Shown: one piece after another, positions 43,304 through 52,637 of the stretch | Layout: each line of letters begins with the position of its first letter | How positions within the stretch are numbered: the first letter of the stretch is position 1 | Assembly: GCF_001645125.1 (NCBI RefSeq) | Contig: NZ_LXKA01000382.1 | Span: forward strand, 1-64,000 | Source: Paraburkholderia ginsengiterrae | GTDB taxonomy: Bacteria; Pseudomonadota; Gammaproteobacteria; Burkholderiales; Burkholderiaceae | Direction: 5' to 3' | Length of the DNA: 64,000 nucleotides | Notes under the pieces: model-generated | Databases searched by the model: none | The model's input: the letters and a program-made list of their open reading frames with translations, nothing else | Told to the model about the DNA's origin: nothing | Made by a program: the position numbers and the translations under genes

Positions 43304-43316
43304 ATACGGCACGTAT
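43304..43316 (+). promoter_or_regulatory. Palindrome upstream of the envelope-module promoter
   Basis: ATACG-gca-CGTAT is a perfect 5-bp inverted repeat ending 13 bases before the candidate -35 box at 43330. Its ATACGGCACG resembles ATACGGTACG of GntR site C, but the flanks differ, so the binding protein is unknown. Confidence 0.4.
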
Positions 43317-43329
43317 CGCATATTGCATG

Positions 43330-43357
43330 TTGACGAATCTTTTATTCTGGGAATAAT
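43330..43357 (+). promoter_or_regulatory. Candidate sigma70 promoter of the DUF1329 operon
   Basis: TTGACG at 43330-43335 and AATAAT at 43352-43357 are separated by 16 bases, five of six matches in each box. It lies about 115 bases upstream of the DUF1329 start. Confidence 0.5.
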
Positions 43358-43473
43358 GAGCGCAACGCATCAGGGCAAGGCTGCGCCTTCCGCACTCGAT
43401 CCCGATGCCGGTAGGTAAGAGGCGGTCGCTTCCATCCGATCGCCGTTACGTTCTTGGTTACGGGAGATCTCTC

Positions 43474-44835
43474 ATGCAGTTGCATCTGAAGGCTGGTCTT
43501 GTCGTCGCATGTTCTTTGGCGATCTCGATGGCTTGGGCACAGTCGCAGGGAAACCTGACAGTCAGCGGCGCGGAAAAGGCGGGAAGCTCAGACGGCCGCA
43601 TTCCTGCGTATTCGAGCCCACAGTCGGCGCCCGCAGGTTGGTCGCCAGGCAAAGTCAGAGGCGACTATTCGCCGTACAAGTCGGAAAAGCCGCTGTTTTC
43701 CATCACTGCGGCCAACGTCGATAAGTACGCGGCGAATCTGACGCCAGGCCAGATTGCGATGTTCAAGCAGATCAAGGACTACCGGATGGACGTGTATCCC
43801 ACGCATCGCGACTGCGGCTATCCCGAGTGGGTTCAGGAAAACACCAAAAAGAACGCCGGCACGGCGAAGCTGGACGCAAGTGGCGACCATCTGGTGAGCG
43901 CAACGCTCCCGGGTATTCCGTTCCCGGCGGCGAAGACAGGGCAGGAGGCGATTTGGAACTATCTGTCTCGCTACCGCGGCGTCGGTATCAAATGGGCCAA
44001 GGTCAACACGATGGTTTCTCCGCGTCCCGGTGGTTCCGAATGGATCGCAGTGACTGGCCGCCAACTGGTGTACACGCCTTGGGGAAAGAAAGGTGCGAAT
44101 TCGCTGGGAGCTGACGAGGGGTTGTATTCGATCTATGTCGGCTACGACACGCCGGCAGCACTCGCAGGGCAGGCGCTCGTGCAGACCGACAATTTTTCGA
44201 GCAACGACAGCCCCGTTTACTACTACTTTCCGGGACAACGGCGCGTGCGCCGCATGCCGTCCTACAACTACGATGCGCCCCAGATCGGTTTCGAAAGCCA
44301 GTACACCGTGGATGAGCCCTGGCTCTTCAACGGCAGTATCGATCGCTTCGACTGGAAGATCGTAGGAAAGAAGGAAATCTACGTGGCGTACAACGACTTC
44401 GCGATGTACGACTTCAACAAGAGCATCGGTGACGTCTTCAAGACTGACCAGATCGACCCGTCGGCGCGCCGCTATGAACTGCACCGCGTTTATGTGGTTG
44501 AAGCGGCGCTCAAGCCGAACATGCGGCACATCTCGCAGAAGAAAGTTTTATATCTCGACGAGGATACGTATCTCGCGCTTGCGGGCGAGGATTACGACGC
44601 CCAAGGAAAGCTTTGGAAAACTAAGGAAAGCTATCCCATTCCGATTTGGGAACTCGGCGGCACGTGCGACGTAGAGCCGTTTTCTCAGTACAACCTGGTC
44701 ACCAGCCGCTATGTGACCGATCAAAACGTCGTGGGTGGTGGGCAGGACGTTCAGTATCTCGATTCGTCCAGCTCTCCTATGTTCCGGTCCGACTACTACA
44801 CGCCTGAGAATCTCGGCGCCATCAGCGAGCGCTAA
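43474..44835 (+). CDS. DUF1329 family protein (LolB/LolA-like outer membrane-associated)
   Basis: A 453-residue exported protein. The signal peptide (LKAGLVVACSLAISMAWA) is cleaved before QSQGNLTVSGAEKAG. Sequence such as GEEYDAQG-type LALAGEDYDAQGKLWKTKES and YYYFPGQRRVRRMPSYNYD fits the DUF1329 family, which resembles lipoprotein-sorting folds and is thought to bind lipid-like molecules in the periplasm. The ATG at 43474 with GGGAG 8 bases upstream is chosen; the frame extends to 43405 without signal-peptide character. It is the first gene of a four-gene set with DUF1302, an RND exporter and a YCF48-like propeller, often seen beside catabolic genes for hydrophobic substrates. Confidence 0.88.
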   Translation: MQLHLKAGLVVACSLAISMAWAQSQGNLTVSGAEKAGSSDGRIPAYSSPQSAPAGWSPGKVRGDYSPYKSEKPLFSITAANVDKYAANLTPGQIAMFKQIKDYRMDVYPTHRDCGYPEWVQENTKKNAGTAKLDASGDHLVSATLPGIPFPAAKTGQEAIWNYLSRYRGVGIKWAKVNTMVSPRPGGSEWIAVTGRQLVYTPWGKKGANSLGADEGLYSIYVGYDTPAALAGQALVQTDNFSSNDSPVYYYFPGQRRVRRMPSYNYDAPQIGFESQYTVDEPWLFNGSIDRFDWKIVGKKEIYVAYNDFAMYDFNKSIGDVFKTDQIDPSARRYELHRVYVVEAALKPNMRHISQKKVLYLDEDTYLALAGEDYDAQGKLWKTKESYPIPIWELGGTCDVEPFSQYNLVTSRYVTDQNVVGGGQDVQYLDSSSSPMFRSDYYTPENLGAISER

Positions 44836-44897
44836 TACGCGATGCCGGCCTGACGATCCACGGCGATCGAAAGGCCGCGACGACTAGGGGAAATTTC

Positions 44898-46727
44898 GTG
44901 AAAACAAAAGCGTTTCGCGCATCGGTGTCCGTTGCGCTGATGGGGCTGGGCACTATCCCGGTTTATTCGTATGGTTACGACTTTACGACGGGACTCGGCG
45001 ATTTGTCCGGCTCGTGGGTCTCGAATCTCACGGCGGGCGCCGGCATTCGTACAAAGAGCCCTAGCTGTTCGCTCACTGGCGACCCGAACGCATATGGCTG
45101 CGGCAGCGCGGCTAACGTCAATCAATGGGGCTCCAGCGACAACGGAGACCTGAACTATCGAAAGGGGCAGCCGTTCAGTTCCTATGTCAGCGCAACGAGC
45201 GAGCTGCTGCTGACGATGCCGAACGAAGGCTACAAGTTCATGGTACGGGGTACCGCGATGTACGACTTTCTGGTCGGCAACACCGCGCGAACGCCGCTCT
45301 CGAGCAGCACCCTGGCGCAGGTGGAATACCCGGTGCAGCTGCTCGATCTATGGGCTGAAAAGGACTTTGCGCTCAATGGGCAGCAGGCCCACGTGCGCCT
45401 TGGCAATCAAGTCGTCAACTGGGGTGAGAGCTATTTCGCTTCTGGCGGCATCAACCAAACGAACTCGCTCGATATCCAGAAGCTTCTCATTCCCGGAACG
45501 CAGCTGAAGCAGGCGCTATTGCCTGCGCCTATGCTGAGCTTTGCCACCGGCTTGTCGCATGGTTTCAGTACCGAAGCCTATTACCAGTTCCAGTGGAACA
45601 GCAATCGCTATCCTCCCGTCGGCACTTACTGGTCGGTTGGAAACAGCTTCGGGCGAGGCGCCGTCGCGGGGACGGGCAGTTCGGTCAACGCGAATGTGAA
45701 CGGTGTGGATGCCGGCACCATTGCTGGTCCCAACAGCGGCAACTCCGCGACACTGTCGTCGATCAACACGGGGCTGCTCAGCGGGCAGTATGCCGGGCCG
45801 CCTTACAACTCCGTAGGATTCCAGGTGAACACGGTCTTGCCGTCGGGATACAAGCCGCAATACGGCGTCAGGCTCAACTACAAACCCAAAACGATCGACG
45901 TCAATTTCGGTTTCTACTACGAAAACTATACGGACAAGTCACCGGTTCTCTCCGGGCTATCCAATGGCACGAGCCAGTTTTCATACCTTGAAAATCGCCA
46001 GCTCTTTGGTGTCAGCGCCAACTTTGGTCTTGGCGATTGGGCAATCGGAACCGAACTTTCGTACCGTCCGCACGATGCCGTTGCGCTCTCGAGCTGCTTC
46101 GGCGCGAATGGCCCGCTCGATCTGAACACGAACGGCGTCTCCGGCATCAATTGCCCGCAGTGGATGGACATGAAGAAGTTTCAGTACGACATCAACGGCC
46201 AGCTCAGTCTTACTCAGAGCGAGTATCCGTTCCTGAAGCTCATTCGTGCCGACCAGGCGGTGCTCACTGCGGAGTTGACCTGGATCTACTACCCGGGGCT
46301 GAGCTCCAGTGGGGTCGCGCGCACGATCGACGGCCACGGCGTGCAGCAGGCACCGGCGGCGGGTTACTTCACGTGGCTCAACAATGGGTCGAGCCTGGGC
46401 TATCCGATCACCGCGGCGGCGGGTACATCGAGTTCGGTGGGCGCGACAGTCGATTTCAACTGGACCTATGACGGCAGTCTGATTCCCGGCTGGCAGGTCA
46501 CGCCGGGGGTGACGTTCACGGATGCGCTGTACGGCTACACCCCGACGTTTACGGCCAACTATCTGCAAGGTGCGAAGTCGATAAACGTATACGTGTTGTT
46601 CAACCAGAACCCAGCCACGTGGCAAGCCGGAATCAACTACACGGCCTTCTTCGGCGGCCATGGTGGCGTTGGGCAGCCGTACGCCGATCGCAATTTCGTT
46701 GGGCTGTTCGCTACACGCAACTTCTGA
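44898..46727 (+). CDS. DUF1302 family outer-membrane beta-barrel protein
   Basis: A 609-residue exported protein. After a signal peptide (FRASVSVALMGLGTIPVYSYG) it continues as a long beta-rich sequence with alternating aromatic residues, and ends in NFVGLFATRNF with a terminal Phe as in outer-membrane barrels. Segments such as VRLGNQVVNWGESYFASGG and INQTNSLDIQKLLIPGTQLK are characteristic of DUF1302. It is expected to form an outer-membrane channel or receptor. It begins 62 bases after the DUF1329 stop in the same operon. The partner RND protein and propeller follow. A role in moving hydrophobic or aromatic compounds across the outer membrane is inferred. Confidence 0.88.
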   Translation: MKTKAFRASVSVALMGLGTIPVYSYGYDFTTGLGDLSGSWVSNLTAGAGIRTKSPSCSLTGDPNAYGCGSAANVNQWGSSDNGDLNYRKGQPFSSYVSATSELLLTMPNEGYKFMVRGTAMYDFLVGNTARTPLSSSTLAQVEYPVQLLDLWAEKDFALNGQQAHVRLGNQVVNWGESYFASGGINQTNSLDIQKLLIPGTQLKQALLPAPMLSFATGLSHGFSTEAYYQFQWNSNRYPPVGTYWSVGNSFGRGAVAGTGSSVNANVNGVDAGTIAGPNSGNSATLSSINTGLLSGQYAGPPYNSVGFQVNTVLPSGYKPQYGVRLNYKPKTIDVNFGFYYENYTDKSPVLSGLSNGTSQFSYLENRQLFGVSANFGLGDWAIGTELSYRPHDAVALSSCFGANGPLDLNTNGVSGINCPQWMDMKKFQYDINGQLSLTQSEYPFLKLIRADQAVLTAELTWIYYPGLSSSGVARTIDGHGVQQAPAAGYFTWLNNGSSLGYPITAAAGTSSSVGATVDFNWTYDGSLIPGWQVTPGVTFTDALYGYTPTFTANYLQGAKSINVYVLFNQNPATWQAGINYTAFFGGHGGVGQPYADRNFVGLFATRNF

Positions 46728-46788
46728 TGTTGTGATGGCGGCAACGGCGCGCGGGAGCGCGCGCCGAAACTTTTGAAGGATAGATTCC

Positions 46789-49149
46789 GTGCTAACTCGC
46801 TTCGTCCTCCGCCTCGAGAAATTTTTCTTCGGCCATCGTGCGATCGTGCTGGCGGCGATCGGTATCTTTACAGCCGTGATGGCGGTATTCGCCGTGCAGT
46901 TGCGCATGGAGGCCGGCTTTGAGAAGCAGATGCCGATCGGGCACGAGTACATCAAGACGTTCAAAAAGTATCGGAACGATTTGTTTGGCGCGAATCGCAT
47001 CACGGTAGTCGTGCGGGCTCGGAACGGCAACATCTGGACGCCGCAGGGACTCACCCGGCTTTATCAGGTGACGCAAGCGGTCATCTTCCTGCCGAACGTC
47101 GACCGCGGAGGTGTCCAGTCGCTGTGGACACCGAACGCCTTCGTCAACGAGATTACCGAAGACGGTTTCCGGGCGAGCCCCGTGATTGACGGCACGATCA
47201 CGCCGACGCAGTTGACACCAGCCATCGTTGCGCAGATCCGAAAGTCCGCGATCGACGGCAGCTATATCGGCACGCTCGTTTCGCATCGCGAAGACAGTGC
47301 GATGATCACTGCCGAGCTCAACGAACGCGACAGTTCGGGAAAGGTCCTCGACTATGTCGCGTTCAACCGCTTGCTCGAAGAGCAGATTCGCAAGCCGTTC
47401 GAAGATGCGGGCTATGAGATTCAGATTATCGGCTTTGCCAAGCAGATCGGCGATATCGCCGACGGCGCCACGGCCGTGCTGGGCTTCTGCGGCATTGCGC
47501 TTTTACTGACGGCGCTCGCGGTGTATTGGTACAGCCATTCCGTCCGCTTCACCGTGCTGCCGATCGCATGCTCGCTGACCTCGCTTGTCTGGCAGTTCGG
47601 CACGCTGAAGCTGCTGGGTTTCGGGCTCGATCCGCTGGCCGTGCTCGTGCCGTTCCTCGTATTCGCGATCGGCGTGTCGCATGGCGTGCAGCAAGTCAAC
47701 CATATCGTTCGCGAACTCTCCCACGGTTACAGCTCGTTGGAAGCCGCGCGCCGGAGCTTCAGCGGACTGCTGGTGCCCGGCACGCTCGCGCTGATCACCG
47801 CGTTCGTGTCGTTCATCACGCTGCTCTCGATTCCTATTCCAATGGTGCGAGAACTCGCGATTACTGCTTCGCTCGGCGTGGCGTACAAGATCGTCACGAA
47901 CCTGGTGATGCTGCCCGTTGCCGCATCATGCTTCCATTTCACCAAGGCCTATGCCGACCGTGCCCTTGCAAAGCGGGAACGTCGATCGGTCTGGCTGCGC
48001 GGTCTCGCACGAGTGGCTGAGCCCAGAAACGCCTATGTCGTTGTCGCGATTACCGCGGTGATTTTTGCGGCGGCCGTATGGCAAAGCGGAGATCGCGTAA
48101 TCGGCACGCTGCAGCCCGGAGCGCCGGAATTGCGCGTCGATGCCCGCTTCAACCAGGATGCCGTATCGATCGCGAAGAACTACGACGTGGGGCTCGACTG
48201 GCTGACCATCGTGTTCGAGTCGAAGGGAGCCGCTTGCGACAACCCGGCTGTCGGTGTGGCCGAGGAGGAGTTTGCGTCCACGATGCGAAGCGAACCGGGT
48301 GTGGTCTCGGTTCAGTCTTACCCCGGGATGCTGCGCACGTATAACGAAGGCTATAACGAGGGCAACCCGAAGATGAACGTGATACCGATCGATTCCGGCA
48401 ACTACGGCGGGCTGTCGGCCGAGATCGGACGGGTGAAAGGCTATATGAACAAGGACTGCAGCATGACGGCGGTTCACCTGTTCCTGACCGATCACAAGGC
48501 GGCGACACTCAACCGGATTCTCGGTGATGTGAAGCAGTATCGTGCGGCCCATCCGCACCGCGATTTGTCGATTCGGCTTGCCGCGGGCAACGCGGGCGTC
48601 CTTGCCGCGATCAACGATGAAGTCGCGCAGAGCGAGTTGCCCATGATGCTTTACGTGTACGCAGCGATCCTGATTCTCGTATTCCTTGCCTATCGCGACG
48701 TGCGCGCGATGATCGCCTGCTGCGCGCCGCTGACAGTGGCGACCTTTATCGGTTACTGGTTCATGAAGGAGCTGCAGATCGGCCTGACCGTCGCGACACT
48801 GCCCGTCATGGTGCTTGCGGTCGGGATCGGTGTGGACTACGCGTTTTACATCTACAACCGGTTGCAATTGCACATGGCGGGCGGCCAGACAATCGTCAAG
48901 GCGGTTGAGCATGCGATGCTCGAGGTGGGTGTGGCCACGATCTTTACTGCCATCACGCTCGCGATCGGTGTCGCAACGTGGAGCTTCTCGGCCCTCAAGT
49001 TCCAGGCTGACATGGGGAAGCTGCTTGCCTTCATGTTCATTGTGAATCTCGTGATGGCGATGACGGCACTGCCTGCGATTGCCGTTGTGCTGGAGCGTTG
49101 GTTTCCGCGCCGTAAGCCCGTGCGCGCGCCCGGCCTGCTTACCCACTGA
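46789..49149 (+). CDS. RND-superfamily exporter (MMPL/HpnN-like)
   Basis: A 786-residue inner-membrane protein. A first helix (about 15-35) is followed by a large periplasmic loop, five clustered helices (about 218-385), a second periplasmic loop with conserved SQS-like ends, and another helix cluster (about 620-770). This twofold layout is that of MMPL/hopanoid-type RND transporters. VGIGVDYAFYIYNRLQ near residue 683 holds the acidic residue expected to carry protons. No AcrA-like adaptor or TolC is encoded nearby, as is common for this branch, where an outer-membrane partner of DUF1302 type may serve. A GC-rich hairpin lies just before it (about 46748-46770). The substrate is unknown. Confidence 0.9.
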   Translation: MLTRFVLRLEKFFFGHRAIVLAAIGIFTAVMAVFAVQLRMEAGFEKQMPIGHEYIKTFKKYRNDLFGANRITVVVRARNGNIWTPQGLTRLYQVTQAVIFLPNVDRGGVQSLWTPNAFVNEITEDGFRASPVIDGTITPTQLTPAIVAQIRKSAIDGSYIGTLVSHREDSAMITAELNERDSSGKVLDYVAFNRLLEEQIRKPFEDAGYEIQIIGFAKQIGDIADGATAVLGFCGIALLLTALAVYWYSHSVRFTVLPIACSLTSLVWQFGTLKLLGFGLDPLAVLVPFLVFAIGVSHGVQQVNHIVRELSHGYSSLEAARRSFSGLLVPGTLALITAFVSFITLLSIPIPMVRELAITASLGVAYKIVTNLVMLPVAASCFHFTKAYADRALAKRERRSVWLRGLARVAEPRNAYVVVAITAVIFAAAVWQSGDRVIGTLQPGAPELRVDARFNQDAVSIAKNYDVGLDWLTIVFESKGAACDNPAVGVAEEEFASTMRSEPGVVSVQSYPGMLRTYNEGYNEGNPKMNVIPIDSGNYGGLSAEIGRVKGYMNKDCSMTAVHLFLTDHKAATLNRILGDVKQYRAAHPHRDLSIRLAAGNAGVLAAINDEVAQSELPMMLYVYAAILILVFLAYRDVRAMIACCAPLTVATFIGYWFMKELQIGLTVATLPVMVLAVGIGVDYAFYIYNRLQLHMAGGQTIVKAVEHAMLEVGVATIFTAITLAIGVATWSFSALKFQADMGKLLAFMFIVNLVMAMTALPAIAVVLERWFPRRKPVRAPGLLTH

Positions 49150-49180
49150 CTGCTTAGTTTCGACATTTGAGGTTTTATTT

Positions 49181-50152
49181 ATGATCAGGAATCTTCTTGC
49201 GGGTGCGGCGATTGCCTGCTTCTGCACGATCGCCGCGGGTCAAACGGCCGGCGATGCGCCGAGCCCTCTCAAGATCGAAGCCGCGCATGCGCGGGCCGAT
49301 CCGACACACGCAATGCTGCTCGATGCAGCGCGTGCCGGCGGCCGTATCGTTGCAGTTGGGGAGCATGGCATTGTGCTGCTTTCTGACGATGGCGGGCGCA
49401 GCTACCGGCAGGCGAAACAGGTGCCGGCATCGTCGACGCTGACCGCGGTCTATTTCACGGACGCGGATCACGGGTGGGCGGTGGGGCAATGGGGCGTGAT
49501 ACTGTCCACCGGCGATGGCGGCGAAACCTGGACGCTCCAACGATCGGATACATCGATCGATCAGCCTCTGTTTTCCGTTTACTTCACAGATGCCCGGCAC
49601 GGTTGGGCGGTTGGGCTGTGGTCCCTGCTGCTTGTCACCGAGGACGGCGGCCACGTATGGAAGGTATCGAAGCTGCCGCACCCGCCGGGCGGAGGCAAGG
49701 CAGATCGCAATCTCTTCCACATCTTCGCGGGTCCTTCCGGCACACTGTTTATTGCGGCGGAGCAAGGCATGCTGCTGCGCTCGCGCGACGGCGGCGCAAC
49801 CTGGGAGTACCGGCAGACGGGCAATAAAGGCAGCTTATGGACGGGCACTGCAAGCGCTGACGGCACGATCTTCGTCGGCGGCTTACTCGGCCATCTATAT
49901 CGCAGCCGCGACGGCGGCGACACCTGGGATGCAATCGATTCCGCCTCGACGGGGTCGATCACGGATCTCGTCGCATCAGGCGACCAGGTAAAGGGTGTCG
50001 GGTTGGACGGCTTCATCATCAGTGGCACGAGCACGGACGAACGATTCACGGCGCGGCAGCGGCCTGACAGGGCGGCGCTGACCGGACTCGTCGTTTCGGG
50101 TTCCGGTAGCGCGATCCTTCTTTCGAAGGATGGCTTCGTAAAACCCGAGTAG
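49181..50152 (+). CDS. YCF48-like beta-propeller protein, exported
   Basis: A 323-residue protein with a signal peptide (LLAGAAIACFCTIAAG) cleaved before QTAGDAPS, followed by repeated bladed units: LSDDGGRSY, STGDGGETW, TEDGGHVW, RSRDGGATWE and RSRDGGDTWD, each an Asp-box (SxDxGxTW) turn. The YCF48/HCF136 family acts as an assembly factor for photosystem II in plants; bacterial relatives are periplasmic scaffolds of unknown partners. The ATG at 49181 with TTGAGG upstream is chosen over the frame from 49079. It is the last gene of the DUF1329/DUF1302/RND module, ending at a perfect hairpin at 50177. It probably assists assembly of the transport complex. Confidence 0.87.
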   Translation: MIRNLLAGAAIACFCTIAAGQTAGDAPSPLKIEAAHARADPTHAMLLDAARAGGRIVAVGEHGIVLLSDDGGRSYRQAKQVPASSTLTAVYFTDADHGWAVGQWGVILSTGDGGETWTLQRSDTSIDQPLFSVYFTDARHGWAVGLWSLLLVTEDGGHVWKVSKLPHPPGGGKADRNLFHIFAGPSGTLFIAAEQGMLLRSRDGGATWEYRQTGNKGSLWTGTASADGTIFVGGLLGHLYRSRDGGDTWDAIDSASTGSITDLVASGDQVKGVGLDGFIISGTSTDERFTARQRPDRAALTGLVVSGSGSAILLSKDGFVKPE

Positions 50153-50176
50153 GCTGGAGCAGCCGGCGTAGAAGTT

Positions 50177-50210
50177 TGCGCGCTTTGCTCGACATCGGGC
50201 AAAGCGCGCA
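50177..50210 (+). terminator. Hairpin after the envelope module
   Basis: TGCGCGCTTTGC and GCAAAGCGCGCA form a perfect 12-bp stem with a 10-base loop, 25 bases past the propeller stop. There is no long U-run, but the stem and place fit a terminator. Confidence 0.6.
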
Positions 50211-50913
50211 CCGCATTGCCACGCTCAAGGCCAGTTCGGAGAAGCCGCTGAAAGTGCGCCTTGCGCTTGGCGGCTACGCGAGGCTTTTAGGCGTCGGCCA
50301 GCAGACCGAGGCCTCGCTACTCGACGCGCACAAGCTACTTGTCGAGTCCAACATGTCGACTTGCTGCGTCACGCGCTAGGTGCGTTCGAGATCGAAGCCT
50401 GAGAAACGATAACGAGATTCATCGCAGCAGTGAGGTTTCGTTTACCGGCAACATGCCGGTTTCGGTCAAATCAGACAACTCTCGAAAGCCGCGCCGTGCG
50501 TGAAGAGGCGCGGCGCGCAAAATGCCGATTCAGCGGCATTCACCTGCATCAGGGCGGCGAAACGATTTCGGCCCTCGCAACCCACAATCGCAAACACGCT
50601 GCCATCGAAGCCATTCGAGAAGCGCTCGTCGCCTTCCATGACGTCTAAATCGTCGTGAAGGCCATGCAACCGAGCGTTGTCAACGACGTCCCAGACCTGC
50701 GGGAGCCGCAAGACGATGTCAAGCACATCCTCGGATATTGAAACGATCGCGGCATGAGCATCGGCGCACCGGTTGAACCAACCGGCTTCGCCGGCGGGCT
50801 CAACGCGTATCGCCGCAACGGCGTACAACAGCATGGTCGTAGTTTCGAGAGACATAGGCCATGGAGATTGGATTTGGAACGGCAACGTACCCAACGATCG
50901 ATAGCGAGCGCGC
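50211..50913 (-). other. Gene-poor stretch with a doubtful minus-strand ORF
   Basis: About 700 bases between the hairpin and the permease. A minus-strand frame from 50894 to 50466 (142 codons) is open, and its sequence (SISEDVLDIVLRLPQVWDVV, then GDERFSNGFDGSVFAIVG) is plausible, but it lacks a ribosome site and a family. Plus-strand ORFs of 60-110 codons overlap it. I would not call a gene here. Confidence 0.25.
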
Positions 50914-52353
50914 CTATTGAACGGCTCGTCCCAGACAGCGGTAAAGCCCGGGATCTTTTCTTCTCAACCGCAATGCAGCCCAAACGCCCGAAATGCCGAT
51001 TGCGAGCAGGAGATAAGGAAACAGTGAGACGAGCTTTGAATCAGAACCGCTCAAAACGGACAGGTTGCGAACGACGAGCACGAGGCATGCGCTGAGCGCA
51101 ATCACGCTGATGGCCGGGGCGATCAGCCGATGAACGATGCCGGCGTCGCGATGATCCCGCGCGAAAAACACGATGACCGATGCCGCTACGAGAATCTGCA
51201 CGGCAATGATGCCGATCGTCGCGAGGGCGCTCATCCACGAAAAGACAATCGCGAAAGGATCTAGGTGCAGCAAGGCGGAGCCGGCTACCGTCACGAGCGC
51301 GATAAGCGTTTGCAGCTTGCCGGCAACGTCGGGGCAGCGATAAACGGGGCAAGTATGGCCGAGCTTGCTCCACAGCACGCCTTCCCGGCCCATTGCATAG
51401 AAATAACGCGTGATGGTGTTATGGAACGAAAGAATCGCTGCGAAAAGGCTCGTCACAAGCAGGATGTTCATCGCATCGGTGGCGACCTTGCCGAGGTACC
51501 GGTCGCTCATTGCGAACCAAAGGTTTGCCGGATCCTTCGTTGCTTGCGCAACGATTTGATTCTCGCCCCAAGCCTCGACAATCGCCCATGCGGAGAACGC
51601 ATAGAACGCCATGATGAGTATCACGGCCACGTAGGTGGCGCGTGGAATGGTGACTTTGGGATCGCGTGCTTCTTCGGAGAAGATGGCCGTTGCCTCGAAA
51701 CCCATGTAGGAACCGAGGACGAACACGAGTGCGATACCCAATCCAGGACTGAATATGGCGGCAGGACTGAAAGGCCTAGCGGTGAACCCGCCGGCGCCGC
51801 CTCCCTTCGTCACGATCGCGAGGTCGAGCAGCATCACGATTGCAATCTCGCAGATCATCAGCATCCCGAGAAGCCGGCCGCTGAACTCGATGTGACGTGC
51901 GCCGCAGAAGTGGACGATGGCAATGCACGCGAGCGCGAATCCCCACCATGGGATGTCGACCCCGTAGTGCTGCTGGATGCCGTTGTTGAGAAAGAAGCCG
52001 AACATGCTGTAGATGGCGATCTGCACGGCGTTGTAAGCAACGATCGCGATGAACGCCCCCCCCACGCCGAGCGGAGCGCCGAGCCCATTGGCGATGTAGG
52101 CGTAGAACGCTCCTGCATTGGAGATATGGCGGCTCATGGCGGCGTAGCCGAGGCTGAAGAGCAGGTACATCACGCCGGCCAGCACGAAGGCCCCAGGCAC
52201 GCCGGCACCGTTCCCCAATGAAAACGCCGCCGGTGTTGCACCTACCATGGCAGTAAGCGGCGCGGCGGCGGCGACGACGAAAAAGACGATCTGAGGCAGT
52301 CCGACAGCGTTCTTGCTAAGCCCCTCGCTGGGCTGACTGGAAATCTGGTTCAT
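50914..52353 (-). CDS. APC-superfamily amino acid/amine permease
   Basis: A 479-residue inner-membrane transporter with about 12 helices. The APC hallmark is at the start (IVFFVVAAAAPLTAMVGATP), with unwound-helix motifs such as FALGNGAG-like AAFSLGNGAGVPGAF and ALVFVLGSYMGFEATAIFSEEAR, the conserved helix 6 segment. This resembles the amino acid/polyamine/ethanolamine branch. With the aminotransferase/aldehyde dehydrogenase pair at 40-43 kb and an EutR-like regulator next door, import of an amine or amino acid is likely. A 318-codon antisense ORF covers it and is a shadow. Confidence 0.9.
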   Translation of the reverse strand: MNQISSQPSEGLSKNAVGLPQIVFFVVAAAAPLTAMVGATPAAFSLGNGAGVPGAFVLAGVMYLLFSLGYAAMSRHISNAGAFYAYIANGLGAPLGVGGAFIAIVAYNAVQIAIYSMFGFFLNNGIQQHYGVDIPWWGFALACIAIVHFCGARHIEFSGRLLGMLMICEIAIVMLLDLAIVTKGGGAGGFTARPFSPAAIFSPGLGIALVFVLGSYMGFEATAIFSEEARDPKVTIPRATYVAVILIMAFYAFSAWAIVEAWGENQIVAQATKDPANLWFAMSDRYLGKVATDAMNILLVTSLFAAILSFHNTITRYFYAMGREGVLWSKLGHTCPVYRCPDVAGKLQTLIALVTVAGSALLHLDPFAIVFSWMSALATIGIIAVQILVAASVIVFFARDHRDAGIVHRLIAPAISVIALSACLVLVVRNLSVLSGSDSKLVSLFPYLLLAIGISGVWAALRLRRKDPGLYRCLGRAVQ

Positions 52354-52637
52354 GGATGATCCTTGAGACCGGGTCGTTCACGTGTGATCGATCGCGGCAT
52401 GCCTGACGGGTAGCCCGCATTCGATGTGAGCCGCCAATATTCGATAACGAATCGTGTGGCTTTGCCGTCGTGCGGGGGCGCGCTTTGACTCCCGCCTGAA
52501 GCGGTTCGCCGGTTCCGGCGGGAGCAGGGCTACTCTACGGCGCGAGCGTTCTTCGATTTGTCCGCTATCGGCAATCTATCTCTTCGACGTACGCTAGGGC
52601 TTACCCTGGAGCACCTTTGCCGACGTGCTGCGCGGCC

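Larger units (their letters stand above)
42970..43473. other. Divergent intergenic region with a promoter for the envelope module
   Basis: About 500 bases between the aldehyde dehydrogenase gene (minus) and the DUF1329 gene (plus). No gene is seen. The second half is AT-rich and contains a palindrome and a candidate sigma70 promoter, listed separately. Confidence 0.5.

Noticed and set aside
45981-47054. A 357-codon minus-strand ORF spanning the DUF1302/RND junction
   Set aside because: It crosses two real genes and their intergenic hairpin and has no recognisable domain.
47926-49227. A 433-codon minus-strand ORF opposite the RND exporter
   Set aside because: It is the antisense frame of a clear membrane protein and shows no domain; its length comes from GC-rich codon bias.
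51265-52221. A 318-codon plus-strand ORF opposite the APC permease
   Set aside because: It is a high-GC shadow: composition is rich in His, Glu and Arg with no family resemblance, while the minus strand encodes an obvious permease.
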